Numbered from the stretch's first letter, positions 1-7,562 are shown. The stretch: 16,007 nucleotides of DNA from Bacteriovoracaceae bacterium UBA2428 (GCA_002343545.1 DDRA01000066.1:40316-56322); one strand, 5' to 3'. A program made the numbers and translations. The notes: generated by a model not told the origin, from the sequence alone.

Positions 1-971
1 CGGTAGACTTGCGGTTCGCGCAGCACGACGGCGGAGGCGCCCCGTCCGGGGAAGATCGCGGCCGCGCGGGCCATGGCGGCTTCGCAGTTGCGCGCCCGGC
101 GTGCGCCCCGGTCGTAGTTGCAGAAAAACTTTGGAAAACCGAGACCCCCTTCGAAGTCGCCCCAAGATCCATTGTAGAGGCTGTTCGTGGGCATCATGCG
201 AACTTGGCCGCCTTCCCAACGCTTGATCGCGGGGGTGTAGGTTTCGGCGTTCTCGGTGAGCCATTCTCCGACCGGGAATTGCCCCGGGTTATGGAAGTAC
301 CATTGGCCGTTGGCGTGGAGTTCTTGGAAGTCGGTGCCGGTGAGTGTGCCGCGAACCGGGACTTTCAGGAGCGCGCTCCACTGCGGAGCTTGTTTGTAGC
401 CCGTGTTACATCCGTTCAACGTGACGAAGGCGTCGGGTGCGAGTCGCTCGGCGATCTTCCGGAAGAGCGGCTGCGCGGAGGCATCGAAAGCGTTGATCCG
501 GTGCCCGTAGGTGAGCGTCGCGCCCCCGAAGAGCGAAGAGTGGCCGTACATGTGGATGCCGGCGATGCGTTGGTAGTTGAGCATCTCGCCGAAGGCCGTG
601 CCCGTGTTCAGATCGCCGCTCCGACGCGCGAGTAACTGGAGTTTGCGCGTGCCGAGGTTGCCCATCTCCATGAGTCGCTTCAAGGGGAAGGGAGCGTCCT
701 TGCCGTGCAACTTGTCGACCGGCGCGAGGAAGATGACTTGGGCGCCCAGCGTTTCGCGCGCCAAGATCGCCGACGAATATCCGGATTCGAAGAACAAATT
801 CCCGACGGAGTCCTTCCCGTCGGGCTTGATCTGGAACCCGCTCAGGAAGAAATGGGTGGGTGCGCGAAGATCCACGAGATCGTAGCCGAGCTTGAAGACG
901 AGGTAGTCGGCGTGCGCCGCCGCCGAAGCCAAACAGGCCATTGTAAGCGCGCTGCGAAGGCGGCGGATCAT
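1..971 (-). CDS. Secreted protein of unknown function, possibly caspase/CHAT-like; 3' end outside window
   Basis: I translated this reading frame on the minus strand; it stays open from ATG at 971 to the window edge (323 codons). Residues 1-21 look like a Sec signal peptide ending in AHA, so the product is probably periplasmic or secreted. I do not recognise the family with certainty. Two features stand out: IHMYGHSS (His144) and, about 40 residues later, FVTLNGCNTGY (Cys188). Each sits at the end of a hydrophobic, strand-like stretch. That His-then-Cys order and spacing resembles the catalytic dyad of caspase-fold (CHAT-type) peptidases, but this is inference. The start is well supported: AAGGAG lies 5 nt upstream (977-982), and the ATG overlaps the TGA of the preceding lipoprotein gene by 4 bp, indicating translational coupling in one operon with it and the deacetylase. 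Confidence 0.75.
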   Translation of the reverse strand, partial: MIRRLRSALTMACLASAAAHADYLVFKLGYDLVDLRAPTHFFLSGFQIKPDGKDSVGNLFFESGYSSAILARETLGAQVIFLAPVDKLHGKDAPFPLKRLMEMGNLGTRKLQLLARRSGDLNTGTAFGEMLNYQRIAGIHMYGHSSLFGGATLTYGHRINAFDASAQPLFRKIAERLAPDAFVTLNGCNTGYKQAPQWSALLKVPVRGTLTGTDFQELHANGQWYFHNPGQFPVGEWLTENAETYTPAIKRWEGGQVRMMPTNSLYNGSWGDFEGGLGFPKFFCNYDRGARRARNCEAAMARAAAIFPGRGASAVVLREPQVY

Positions 972-1372
972 GGGCGCTCCTTGCTCAAACGAGTCGAAAG
1001 ATCGGAATAGACGGCGAGCTTGCAGGAGACGACTTCGTCGAGCGTGCCGCGGCAAGATCGGATCGAGCGCTCCACCGCCTTGCCGAACTCGCGTCCTTTC
1101 TCGGCGATGGAGCTCCGGCAGATCGTGGCGAGTTCTTCGACGCTCTTGGCGGCCTTCATCCCCGTCGCCTGGCAGGCGAGGTGGGCCGAGATAGCTTCAC
1201 GGCAACCCAGATTCTCGCCGAGATCCGCGCAAACTTGGGACTGGAGGCGATCGCGCTCGACGCTCTCGTCGAAAGCTGACTCCGCTTGCGAAGGCATGCG
1301 ATCGGGATAGGCCGCGGTCGCGCACCCACCCAGGTACGCGACCGCGAGGACAAGGAATCCTGGGCTACGCAT
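968..1372 (-). CDS. Small Cys-rich lipoprotein
   Basis: A 134-residue predicted lipoprotein: hydrophobic residues 5-16 lead into the lipobox LGGC (Cys17). The mature part holds six more cysteines at about residues 48, 57, 67, 85, 107 and 117. Two pairs (57/67 and 107/117) show CX9C spacing, which suggests disulfide-linked helical hairpins in the envelope. The family is not recognised. The start is supported by GGGA directly after the stop codon of the upstream deacetylase gene, 9 bp away, and the 3' end overlaps the next gene by 4 bp (ATGA). It is therefore the middle gene of a three-gene envelope operon. Its role is unknown; binding to the cell wall or to one of its operon partners is a guess from context. 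Confidence 0.85.
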   Translation of the reverse strand: MRSPGFLVLAVAYLGGCATAAYPDRMPSQAESAFDESVERDRLQSQVCADLGENLGCREAISAHLACQATGMKAAKSVEELATICRSSIAEKGREFGKAVERSIRSCRGTLDEVVSCKLAVYSDLSTRLSKERP

Positions 1373-1381
1373 GACGGTCCC

Positions 1382-2950
1382 TTACTCGTGGACCTGGAAG
1401 CCGAACTCGTGGCCGCCTTCGTACTTGACGAACTCGTTCTCGAGCACGGAGTTGCCGACCGTGAGCTTCTTGCCCTTCATGTTGACCGCGAGCGTGCGGG
1501 TCTGGAACGAGATGACGTCGGTCGGGTCGCGGAAGTAGGAGACCTGCAGTAATCCGTTCTTCTTGTTCGTGAGCTTGAGAAGGTTTTCGACGTCGCTCGT
1601 CGGAAGTTCTTCCTTGCCGCGGGCCTGGACGAGCTCGATGCCGTCGAGCGTCCACCGCACGTTGGCCATGCTCATGGCCGAGGCGAGGCTGCGGTTCGCT
1701 TCGGGGTTGTCGGTCGTCTCGGCGCTCGGATTGATCGCGTAGATGTCGCCGAGCTTAGCCTTGAAGCCTTTGGGGCCCGCGTCCAGTGTGAGGTTCATCT
1801 CGAAGGTCGGCGATTCCGAGGAAGGACGACGGACCGGGGCCGGGTACTTCGAAGTTTGGAAGGTCGGAATCTGGCTTTCGTTCTTTTCGACGTAGTCGAG
1901 GAGCTCCTTGTACGAAACGCACTTCACTTCGGGGAGGCCGCAGACGTCACGCGCGAAACGTTGGAAAGCACGCCAGTAGGCGCCTTCGTTCCAGCGCGAG
2001 AAATGGTGGCCGATGTGAACGGGCGCGCGGTTACCCGAGTAGTTGCTCCAGAAGTAGTTCATGTACGAGTCGTACATCTGGTTTTCGAAGGCGCGGATGA
2101 GGTTCGGGTCGCGCACGGGTTTGGCGCCGGATTGCGCCATGTAGAAGTTGTAATCCATCGAGAGCGTCCACTTGGCCGTGCCCGCGAGTTGGATGTCGGC
2201 GAGCGGGAACGCCCAGTGACCGTTCGAGGTGCGGAAGGGCCAGGTCTTGGAGCTCTTCACTTCGGTCGTGTCGTAGTTGATGCCCGAGACGTTGAGCGCG
2301 GGCCAGAGGTGCTTCTTCGTCATCGCGAGTTCGGGCGCGCGGAAACCGATGAGGTTCGTACGGCGGAAGTACGGATAGTGCACTTGGCGGGCCTTGTTCG
2401 TGAGGCCGTTGATGCCGATGTAGTTGAAGAGCTGGTTATAGAACTGTTGGAACTCGAGCACCCATTGCTCGGTCGAGAACTTCTCGCCGTTGCAGTGGCC
2501 GACGGCGTGGATCGCGATCTCGTGACCGTCTTGGTAGGCTTGGTTCATGAGTTCCATGCGGCGGAGGATGATGTCTTCGCCGTTGCCGTTCTTGAAGTAC
2601 TGCTGTTCGAGCGCGATTTCTTCGTCGCGCCAACGTTCGTTTTCGTAGTTGGGCGTGATCGTGTCGCCCCAGGTGAGGCAGATCTTGCCGGGGCCGCGCG
2701 TGGGCTCGGTGTAGACGTTCGCCTTGGACTTTTTGATGAAGTACGGCGTGTTGATGAAGTAGGTGAAGCGGATGCCGAGATCACGCGCGAAGAGTCGCGT
2801 GTCTTCCCACATCTTGATGCTCTTCGAGCCGTCGAAGGCGAGGATCACGAATTGGGGTGGGGCTTTCTTGTTGGCCGGTTGCGCCTGAGCGCTCGAGGCG
2901 GCGAGCAGCGCGCATCCCAGGAAGAATTGTCGACTCAAGCGTGCCTTCAT
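1382..2950 (-). CDS. Secreted polysaccharide deacetylase-like protein (CE4/NodB fold)
   Basis: A 522-residue exported protein. Residues 1-24 form a signal peptide (hydrophobic FFLGCALLAASS, cleavage near AQAQ). NodB-type landmarks follow in order: strand and motif 1 FVILAFDGS (Asp40), motif 2 GHEIAIHAVGH (His148 and His152, H-x3-H), motif 3 GFRAPEL (Arg204), and a late histidine cluster VHIGHHFSRW (about 311-320). The family removes N-acetyl groups from chitin or peptidoglycan sugars using an Asp-His-His metal site. Here the usual Asp-Asp pair of motif 1 reads Asp-Gly, so one metal ligand may be missing. The C-terminal 150 residues are an extra, probably beta-rich domain. I chose ATG 2950 over a TTG 15 bp upstream because it begins the signal peptide and has GGGGGAT 6 nt before it. 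First gene of the operon with the lipoprotein and secreted protein. Confidence 0.85.
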   Translation of the reverse strand: MKARLSRQFFLGCALLAASSAQAQPANKKAPPQFVILAFDGSKSIKMWEDTRLFARDLGIRFTYFINTPYFIKKSKANVYTEPTRGPGKICLTWGDTITPNYENERWRDEEIALEQQYFKNGNGEDIILRRMELMNQAYQDGHEIAIHAVGHCNGEKFSTEQWVLEFQQFYNQLFNYIGINGLTNKARQVHYPYFRRTNLIGFRAPELAMTKKHLWPALNVSGINYDTTEVKSSKTWPFRTSNGHWAFPLADIQLAGTAKWTLSMDYNFYMAQSGAKPVRDPNLIRAFENQMYDSYMNYFWSNYSGNRAPVHIGHHFSRWNEGAYWRAFQRFARDVCGLPEVKCVSYKELLDYVEKNESQIPTFQTSKYPAPVRRPSSESPTFEMNLTLDAGPKGFKAKLGDIYAINPSAETTDNPEANRSLASAMSMANVRWTLDGIELVQARGKEELPTSDVENLLKLTNKKNGLLQVSYFRDPTDVISFQTRTLAVNMKGKKLTVGNSVLENEFVKYEGGHEFGFQVHE

Positions 2951-2977
2951 GTGCGGATCCCCCAACTTCCGTTCGCA

Positions 2978-2992
2978 GGCGCGGAACGCGCC
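2978..2992 (-). repeat. Perfect GC hairpin in the deacetylase 5' leader
   Basis: GGCGCG, a 3-nt loop GAA, then CGCGCC form a perfect 6-bp stem 28 bp before the deacetylase start. On the minus strand it follows a run of six T residues (3000-3005). The T-run precedes rather than follows the stem, so it is not a terminator for upstream transcription. It may be a leader hairpin affecting mRNA stability or translation. No other feature is apparent in 2951-3059. Confidence 0.4.
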
Positions 2993-3059
2993 GGTGCCTA
3001 AAAAAGTTAACAGGTTGAGGCCGCGAAAGAAGAATCAGAAAGCTGACGTTAGCAGGCGG

Positions 3060-3800
3060 CTAATTGACGTCTTTGTTGCCTTTGAGGACGGGCACCCGCA
3101 ACACCGGCGGTACGAGATCGGTCGCGCCCAGGACGAGGGCTTCGGATTTCGCCTCGATCGCCCCGCTCGTGCTGCCGAGTCGCAGTCGCAGTTCCTCGCC
3201 GATTTGCGAGAGCGCGGTGGCGAGGGCCGCCATGGGGCGCTGCTTGTCGTAGTCGCGCACGAGCCGATCCAGGATGCGCCCGAGCTCCGGAAAGTCCGCG
3301 AGCGGTTCCGCCAGGCTGCCCGAGTAAAGCAGAAGGGCTTCGTGCTCGAGCTCGGAAACGTAGAGCAGCACGACGGGACCCTTGAGGTGGTGTTCGTGGT
3401 CAAAGAACTGGGATTTCGCGCGGTTAGACACGCGTTCCCGTACCGCGCGGGCGGCGATCCGGTGCAAGTAGAGGCCGCGAAAAGCAAAGAGAAAGGAGCC
3501 CAGGGCGAAGCCGCAAAGGGGCAAGAGGAGCAGGTCGCCGGGCTGAGCGAGGGAGTCACCGAAGAGGGAGGCCGCGAGCAGGCCGAGGCCTAATCCGAAG
3601 GCCGAGGCGAGAAAGAGGAGTTCGGCGTAAAAGTCGCTTTCTCGCGCCACGACGACGACCATGTTCACGCCGACGCTGCGCTGGGCTTCCTGGAGGCTCG
3701 CGTTCAAGCTGGACTGCCAGCTTCGGCTCCACCGAGCCGAGTTTCGGAACCGGCTCAGAAAGGCGCGAAATTTATACAAAAGTCCCATTTCCGGGAACAT
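3060..3800 (-). CDS. TPM-domain inner-membrane protein
   Basis: A 246-residue protein with two hydrophobic helices (about 60-80 and 88-108). The segment after them (about 115-205) has the pattern of the TPM domain (TPM_phosphatase/Psb32-like family): an Arg/Ala-rich helix (IAARAVRERVSNRAKSQFF), an insert with histidines (HEHHLKGP), the strand VVLLYVSELEHEALLLYSG, and a downstream helix with DYDKQRP. The N-terminal segment LNASLQEAQRSVGVNMVVVVA resembles the start of the same fold, so the membrane hairpin seems to lie inside it. Family roles are poorly defined: membrane or respiratory-complex maintenance, and phosphatase activity in a plant member. ATG 3800 follows GGGGTA at short distance; ATG 3788 is an alternative. 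It is transcribed in the same direction as the deacetylase operon, 109 bp upstream of it, so co-transcription is possible but unproven. Confidence 0.75.
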   Translation of the reverse strand: MFPEMGLLYKFRAFLSRFRNSARWSRSWQSSLNASLQEAQRSVGVNMVVVVARESDFYAELLFLASAFGLGLGLLAASLFGDSLAQPGDLLLLPLCGFALGSFLFAFRGLYLHRIAARAVRERVSNRAKSQFFDHEHHLKGPVVLLYVSELEHEALLLYSGSLAEPLADFPELGRILDRLVRDYDKQRPMAALATALSQIGEELRLRLGSTSGAIEAKSEALVLGATDLVPPVLRVPVLKGNKDVN

Positions 3801-3979
3801 GCTACCCCGGCCTTTCGAAGCACGCCAAGCCGGAGCGTCGATCCGCCAAAATGTGGCTTGATGGGTGGGGGGCCATGGGTTAGCAAACCGTGACTCGAGG
3901 CCAAGGGTTAGGCCTAGTTGCTGCGCCGCAGCTTGAGTGCCCTTCTTTGGCGCGTGGGTTTGAGAAAGGATCGAAGATC
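3801..3979. promoter_or_regulatory. Divergent regulatory region with three tandem inverted repeats
   Basis: This 179-bp gap separates the TPM gene (minus) from phnD (plus), so it must carry both promoters. I see no strong sigma-70 match on either strand. Three inverted repeats lie in a row: GGTT-AGCA-AACC (3878-3889), AGGCC-N8-GGCCT (3898-3915) and GCTGCG-C-CGCAGC (3920-3932). They are centred about 50-100 bp before phnD, where an operator could sit. I see no recognisable Pho box. The phnD ribosome binding site AAAGGA is at 3965-3970, inside GATC repeats (3969-3979). An upstream in-frame extension of phnD to 3890 is not credible because it would put 30 residues ahead of the signal peptide. 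Confidence 0.45.
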
Positions 3980-4897
3980 ATGTCTTTCCCCGGAACGCTT
4001 CGTCACACGGCCTTCGTTTTTTTGATGGCGGCTCTCGCGTCCTGCACCGGACCTCGCGGCGAGTTGGGCACCGAGAAGAATCCGATCAAGTTGTACTTCA
4101 TCCCTTCGGTCGACGCGAAGATGGGCGACAAGGCCAAGGCCGTGAAGGCTTACCTCGAGAGCCAAACGCCCTATAAGTTCGAAACGGCGATCCCGCAAAG
4201 CTACGTGGCCGTCGTCGAAGCCTTCGGCACGAAGCGCGCCGACATCGCGGCGATCAACACCTTCGGCTACATCATGGCCAACGAGAAGTACGGCGCGGAA
4301 GCCCGCATCGTCTTCATCCGTAACGGCCTCGAAACCTACAAAGCGCAGATCGTCACGAAGACCGACAGCCCCATCAAGACGCTCGCCGATTTGAACGGCA
4401 AGAAGTTCGCGTACGTCGATCCCGCTTCGACGTCGGGTTATCTGCTTCCCGCCAAGATGTTCGCCGATCGGGGCATCAAGCCCTCGGAAACCGTCTTCGC
4501 CAAGAAGCACGATAACGTCATCACGATGATCTACCAGGGCCAGGTCGACGCCGGCGCGACCTTCTACTCCCCGGCCGACGAGCAAGGCATCCAGGACGCG
4601 CGCCGCCTCGTGAAGACGCAGTACCCGGACGTCGAAAAGCAGATCCGCATCGTCGAGCTGACGGAGTCGATCCCGAACGACCCGATCATCTTCCGCAAAG
4701 ACATGCCCGAAGAGATGAAGGCCAAGATCGTGGAAGCGGTCCTTTCCTACATGCAGACGCAAGAAGGCAAAGCGGCCTTCAAGGATCTTTACGGCGTGAC
4801 GGAGATGAAGGCCGTCCAGGACTCGGCTTACGACGGCGTGCGCGAAATGCTGCGGACCCTCGGCAAATCGGCCACGGACTTGGCCCTCAAGAAATAA
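3980..4897 (+). CDS. phnD: Phosphonate/phosphite-type ABC transporter substrate-binding lipoprotein
   Basis: A 305-residue lipoprotein: residues 1-21 are a signal peptide with lipobox LASC (Cys22), so it should be anchored in the membrane facing the periplasm. It belongs to the PhnD-type binding proteins. Evidence includes the N-terminal strand IKLYFIPSVDAKM, the hinge and ligand region ADIAAINTFGYIMA, the highly characteristic YVDPASTSGYLLPA, and AGATFYSPADEQG. The ligand may be phosphonate, phosphite or another small phosphorus compound; sequence alone does not decide. ATG 3980 is chosen because it begins the signal peptide and has AAAGGA 9 nt upstream. The next gene, phnC, starts 19 bp downstream, so this is the first gene of a phnD-phnC-phnE-HAD operon. 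Length is typical for the family. Confidence 0.9.
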   Translation: MSFPGTLRHTAFVFLMAALASCTGPRGELGTEKNPIKLYFIPSVDAKMGDKAKAVKAYLESQTPYKFETAIPQSYVAVVEAFGTKRADIAAINTFGYIMANEKYGAEARIVFIRNGLETYKAQIVTKTDSPIKTLADLNGKKFAYVDPASTSGYLLPAKMFADRGIKPSETVFAKKHDNVITMIYQGQVDAGATFYSPADEQGIQDARRLVKTQYPDVEKQIRIVELTESIPNDPIIFRKDMPEEMKAKIVEAVLSYMQTQEGKAAFKDLYGVTEMKAVQDSAYDGVREMLRTLGKSATDLALKK

Positions 4898-4916
4898 GTC
4901 TCGGGAGACTTCGCGA

Positions 4917-5702
4917 ATGACGGCGACGACGGGCAACGGAAACATCCTGCAGATCAGGAACCTCGAAAAGACTTTTCCGAACGGGGTGAAGGCGCTCAAA
5001 GGCGTCTCCTTCGACGTGAAGAAAGGCGAGTTCCTGGTCGTGATCGGCCTGAGCGGATCGGGCAAGTCGACCATGCTCCGCTGCCTCAATCGCCTTCACG
5101 ATCCGACCGGCGGCTCGGTGCTCTTCCACGACGACGACATCGTCAAGATGAAGGGCGGCGAGGTCCGCACCCTCAAGAAGCGCATCGGGATGATCTTCCA
5201 GCACTTCAACTTGGTCGATCGTCACTCCGTGCTGAGCAACGTTCTGACCGGCGCGCTTTCCCGGACCGGATCGATGACCTCGATCCTGGGTTTGTGGCCC
5301 GAAGCCGACAAGAAGCGCGCCCTCGAATACCTCAAGCTCGTCGGGATCGCCGACAAAGCCTACATCCGCGCCGACCAGCTTTCGGGCGGCCAAAAGCAAC
5401 GCGTCGCGATCGCCCGCTCGCTCATGCAGAACCCCGAGATTCTTCTCGCCGACGAACCCGTCGCGAGCTTGGATCCGGCGACCTGCCATTCCGTCATGGA
5501 GTACTTGAAGAAGGTCAATCGCGAGCTGGGCATCACGCTCATCTGCAACTTGCACTTCTTGAGCCTCGTCCGTCAGTACGCCGATCGCGTCGTCGCTTTG
5601 CGCGGCGGCGAGCTCGTTTACGACGGCAGCCCGAGCGCGATCGACGGCGCTTGGTTCACGAAGATCTACGGAGAGGGAGCCCGGGAAGTCCATGTCAACT
5701 GA
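4917..5702 (+). CDS. phnC: Phosphonate/phosphite-type ABC transporter ATP-binding protein
   Basis: A 261-residue cytoplasmic ATPase that powers the importer. All ABC motifs are intact: Walker A GLSGSGKST (44-52), Q-loop Gln95 in FQHFNLV, signature LSGGQ (155-159), Walker B ILLADEP (175-181, with Asp179 and Glu180) and switch His213 in CNLHF. The stretch DKKRALEYLKLVGIADKAYI before the signature, and ADEPVASLDP after it, are typical of PhnC and distinguish it from generic ABC ATPases. The start ATG has GGGAG 9 nt upstream. The 3' end overlaps phnE by 11 bp. Length and motif spacing are normal, so it is predicted functional. Confidence 0.95.
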   Translation: MTATTGNGNILQIRNLEKTFPNGVKALKGVSFDVKKGEFLVVIGLSGSGKSTMLRCLNRLHDPTGGSVLFHDDDIVKMKGGEVRTLKKRIGMIFQHFNLVDRHSVLSNVLTGALSRTGSMTSILGLWPEADKKRALEYLKLVGIADKAYIRADQLSGGQKQRVAIARSLMQNPEILLADEPVASLDPATCHSVMEYLKKVNRELGITLICNLHFLSLVRQYADRVVALRGGELVYDGSPSAIDGAWFTKIYGEGAREVHVN

Positions 5703-6756
5703 AGTCGCTCACGGCCTGCCCCGTCGTCGTTTCTCGATCAAGTCGGTCGTCGCGGACGGCGTCTTCTTCGGATTCCTCTTCATCGTTGCCTTCCTGACGA
5801 TCTTCCCGTTGAGCGACGAGCAGACCCTCGACCTCGCGCGGAATCTCTTGATCGGCCTCGTTTCTTTCCTCGCGGGGGCGATGTTGAGCTTCGGCCTCTT
5901 CCAGGCCGGTTGGACGACGCTCGGCTACATGATCTTCCGTCGCGCTTCGGACGTCGCGCCGGGCGAAACGGCCAAGGCGTGGTTCAAGACCTTCTGGGGC
6001 TTCCAGCTCTTCCTGACCCTTGGCGTCTTCTGCGTCGTGGGATTCCAGGTGACGGAATTCAGCTTCTACGAGCTCCTTTCGACGGACGGTTTCGAGGGGG
6101 CCAAGCGTATTTTCGGCGCGCTCTCGAACCCCGAGCCTTCGGTCTTCGCGCCCGGCTTCCTGGCGATCATCGAGACGATCTTCATCGCGTTCATCGCGAC
6201 GATGCTCGCGATCCCCGTCGCGTTCGTCATCAGCTTCTTCTGCGCGAAGAACATCATGGGCGGTTCGCCGCTCGGACTTTTCGTTTACGGCACGCTGCGG
6301 ATCTTCTTCAATATCGTCCGCTCCTGCGAGCCGCTCATTTGGGCCATCATCTTCTCGGTTTGGGTCGGTATCGGGCCCTTCTCGGGCATGCTCGCGCTCA
6401 TGATCCACTCGGTCGCTTCGCTCGCGAAGCAGTACTCCGAGCAGATCGAATGCATCTCGGAAGGCCCCGTCGAGGGTATCCAGAGCACCGGCGCGGGTTT
6501 TCTCCAGACGATTTGGTTCGCGGTCGTGCCGCAGGTCGTTCTGCCTTTCGTTTCGTACACGATCTACCGCTGGGACATTAACGTCCGCATGGCGACGATC
6601 ATCGGTCTCGTCGGCGGCGGCGGTATCGGCACGATGCTGATGATGTACCAAGGCCAAGCCCTCTGGAACGAGGTCGGTGCCCTCGTCGTCATCATCGCGG
6701 TCGTGGTTTGGCTCATGGACTCGGCTTCGGCCCAGATCCGTGAGGCCCTGAAGTGA
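5692..6756 (+). CDS. phnE: Phosphonate/phosphite-type ABC transporter permease
   Basis: A 354-residue inner-membrane permease. The C-terminal 200 residues match PhnE: helix FLAIIETIFIAFIATMLAIP, then RIFFNIVRSCEPLIWAIIF, IGPFSGMLALMIHSVASLAK, and the cytoplasmic coupling (EAA-type) loop around residues 255-283 (GPVEGIQSTGAGFLQTIWF). VRMATIIGLVGGGGIG and a last helix near 328-343 follow. It is longer than the usual PhnE of roughly 260-290 residues. Residues 1-150 contain three hydrophobic segments (about 20-40, 49-71 and 100-118), about two more than expected. The start overlaps phnC by 11 bp with GGGAAG just upstream. The stop codon overlaps the next gene in GTGA. Confidence 0.92.
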   Translation: MSTEVAHGLPRRRFSIKSVVADGVFFGFLFIVAFLTIFPLSDEQTLDLARNLLIGLVSFLAGAMLSFGLFQAGWTTLGYMIFRRASDVAPGETAKAWFKTFWGFQLFLTLGVFCVVGFQVTEFSFYELLSTDGFEGAKRIFGALSNPEPSVFAPGFLAIIETIFIAFIATMLAIPVAFVISFFCAKNIMGGSPLGLFVYGTLRIFFNIVRSCEPLIWAIIFSVWVGIGPFSGMLALMIHSVASLAKQYSEQIECISEGPVEGIQSTGAGFLQTIWFAVVPQVVLPFVSYTIYRWDINVRMATIIGLVGGGGIGTMLMMYQGQALWNEVGALVVIIAVVVWLMDSASAQIREALK

Positions 6757-7562
6757 CCTTCCTCCGGGAAACCGACCATCCCTGGTTCCAGGGACACGAA
6801 TTCGTCGACGTTCGCGCTCCGGAATTGCTGGAACGCCTGCGTCCGCTGCCGACGGAAGGCAAGCCGGCCGCGTGGGTGCTCGACCTGGACTCGACGCTCT
6901 TCTGCGTCGGGCCGCGGGTCCGCGCCTCCTTCGACCGCTTTCTCCGCGAGCATCCGAAGGCGCCGCTCGAGTGGCACCGCGTGCTTCCGTTCCTGACCGC
7001 GCAGACCTTGCGCTATAGCTTGGAACGCAGCTTCCGCGAGATCCTGGAGCGCTGGAATTCGCGCGAAGAAGCCGCCGTCAAGGCGAAGGAACTCTGGGAA
7101 GCCTTTCACGAGCCGTGGAAAACGGCGTTCTTCTCGAATCGTTTTCTTTACCTCGACGAGCCTTACCCGGGCGCGCGGGAATTCTTGGCGTCGCTTCGCG
7201 AAAGCGGTCGCGAGCTCGTTTACCTGACGGGCCGCGACGCGCCCCGCACGAAGGCGGGTACGCTCGAAGCGCTTCGCCTTTCGGGCTTCCCCTGGGACGC
7301 GGGCTGTCATCTGTTCATGAAGCCGGACGGGGAAACCTCTGACCTCGACTACAAACGCCGCGCGATCAGCGTGCTGAGGCAGCGTTTCGGCGTCGAGGCT
7401 TTGCTCGATAACGAGCCCGAGAACCTCGTCATGTTCGCGAAAGAGGTTCCCGAGGCCGAGATCGTGTTTTTCCACTCGATCATGAGCCCGCGCATGCCGA
7501 CGGGCGAGCTGCGTCGCTATCTGCAGGATCGCAAGCTTTGGCGATTGGTCTCGTACGTCTAA
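6753..7562 (+). CDS. HAD-superfamily phosphohydrolase coupled to the phn importer
   Basis: A 269-residue soluble protein with no signal peptide, predicted cytoplasmic. HAD motifs appear in order: motif I VLDLDSTLF (nucleophile Asp44, general acid Asp46), motif II VYLTGRD (Thr159), motif III with Lys201 in LDYKRRAI, and motif IV ALLDNEPEN (Asp219, Glu221). The DxDST form of motif I is usual for phosphatases. A mostly helical segment (about 60-130) between motifs I and II would be the cap that sets substrate choice. It is not a typical phosphonoacetaldehyde hydrolase, whose motif I differs. The GTG start overlaps the phnE stop by 4 bp (GTGA) and has GAGG 7 nt upstream, so the two are translationally coupled. 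The context suggests it acts on a compound brought in by PhnDCE. The substrate is unknown. Confidence 0.85.
   Translation: MTFLRETDHPWFQGHEFVDVRAPELLERLRPLPTEGKPAAWVLDLDSTLFCVGPRVRASFDRFLREHPKAPLEWHRVLPFLTAQTLRYSLERSFREILERWNSREEAAVKAKELWEAFHEPWKTAFFSNRFLYLDEPYPGAREFLASLRESGRELVYLTGRDAPRTKAGTLEALRLSGFPWDAGCHLFMKPDGETSDLDYKRRAISVLRQRFGVEALLDNEPENLVMFAKEVPEAEIVFFHSIMSPRMPTGELRRYLQDRKLWRLVSYV

Noticed and set aside
9..1010. Plus-strand open frames at the left edge
   Set aside because: The minus strand carries a continuous frame with signal peptide and ideal ribosome binding site; the plus frames are fragments in three phases.
1856..3001. 381-codon plus-strand open frame opposite the deacetylase
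   Set aside because: Val/Glu/Arg-rich shadow of a real gene with signal peptide and NodB motifs on the minus strand.
3051..3100. Near-palindrome around GCTGACGTTAGC as a terminator for the TPM gene
   Set aside because: It has a mismatch and no loop, and the following T-rich stretch is interrupted; too weak to list.
3914..5089. 391-codon minus-strand frame opposite phnD and phnC
   Set aside because: Antisense shadow without a ribosome binding site; phnD and phnC are unambiguous.
5695..6657. 320-codon minus-strand frame opposite phnE
   Set aside because: Extremely Glu/Arg/Asp-rich, as expected from reading a GC-rich membrane-protein gene backwards.
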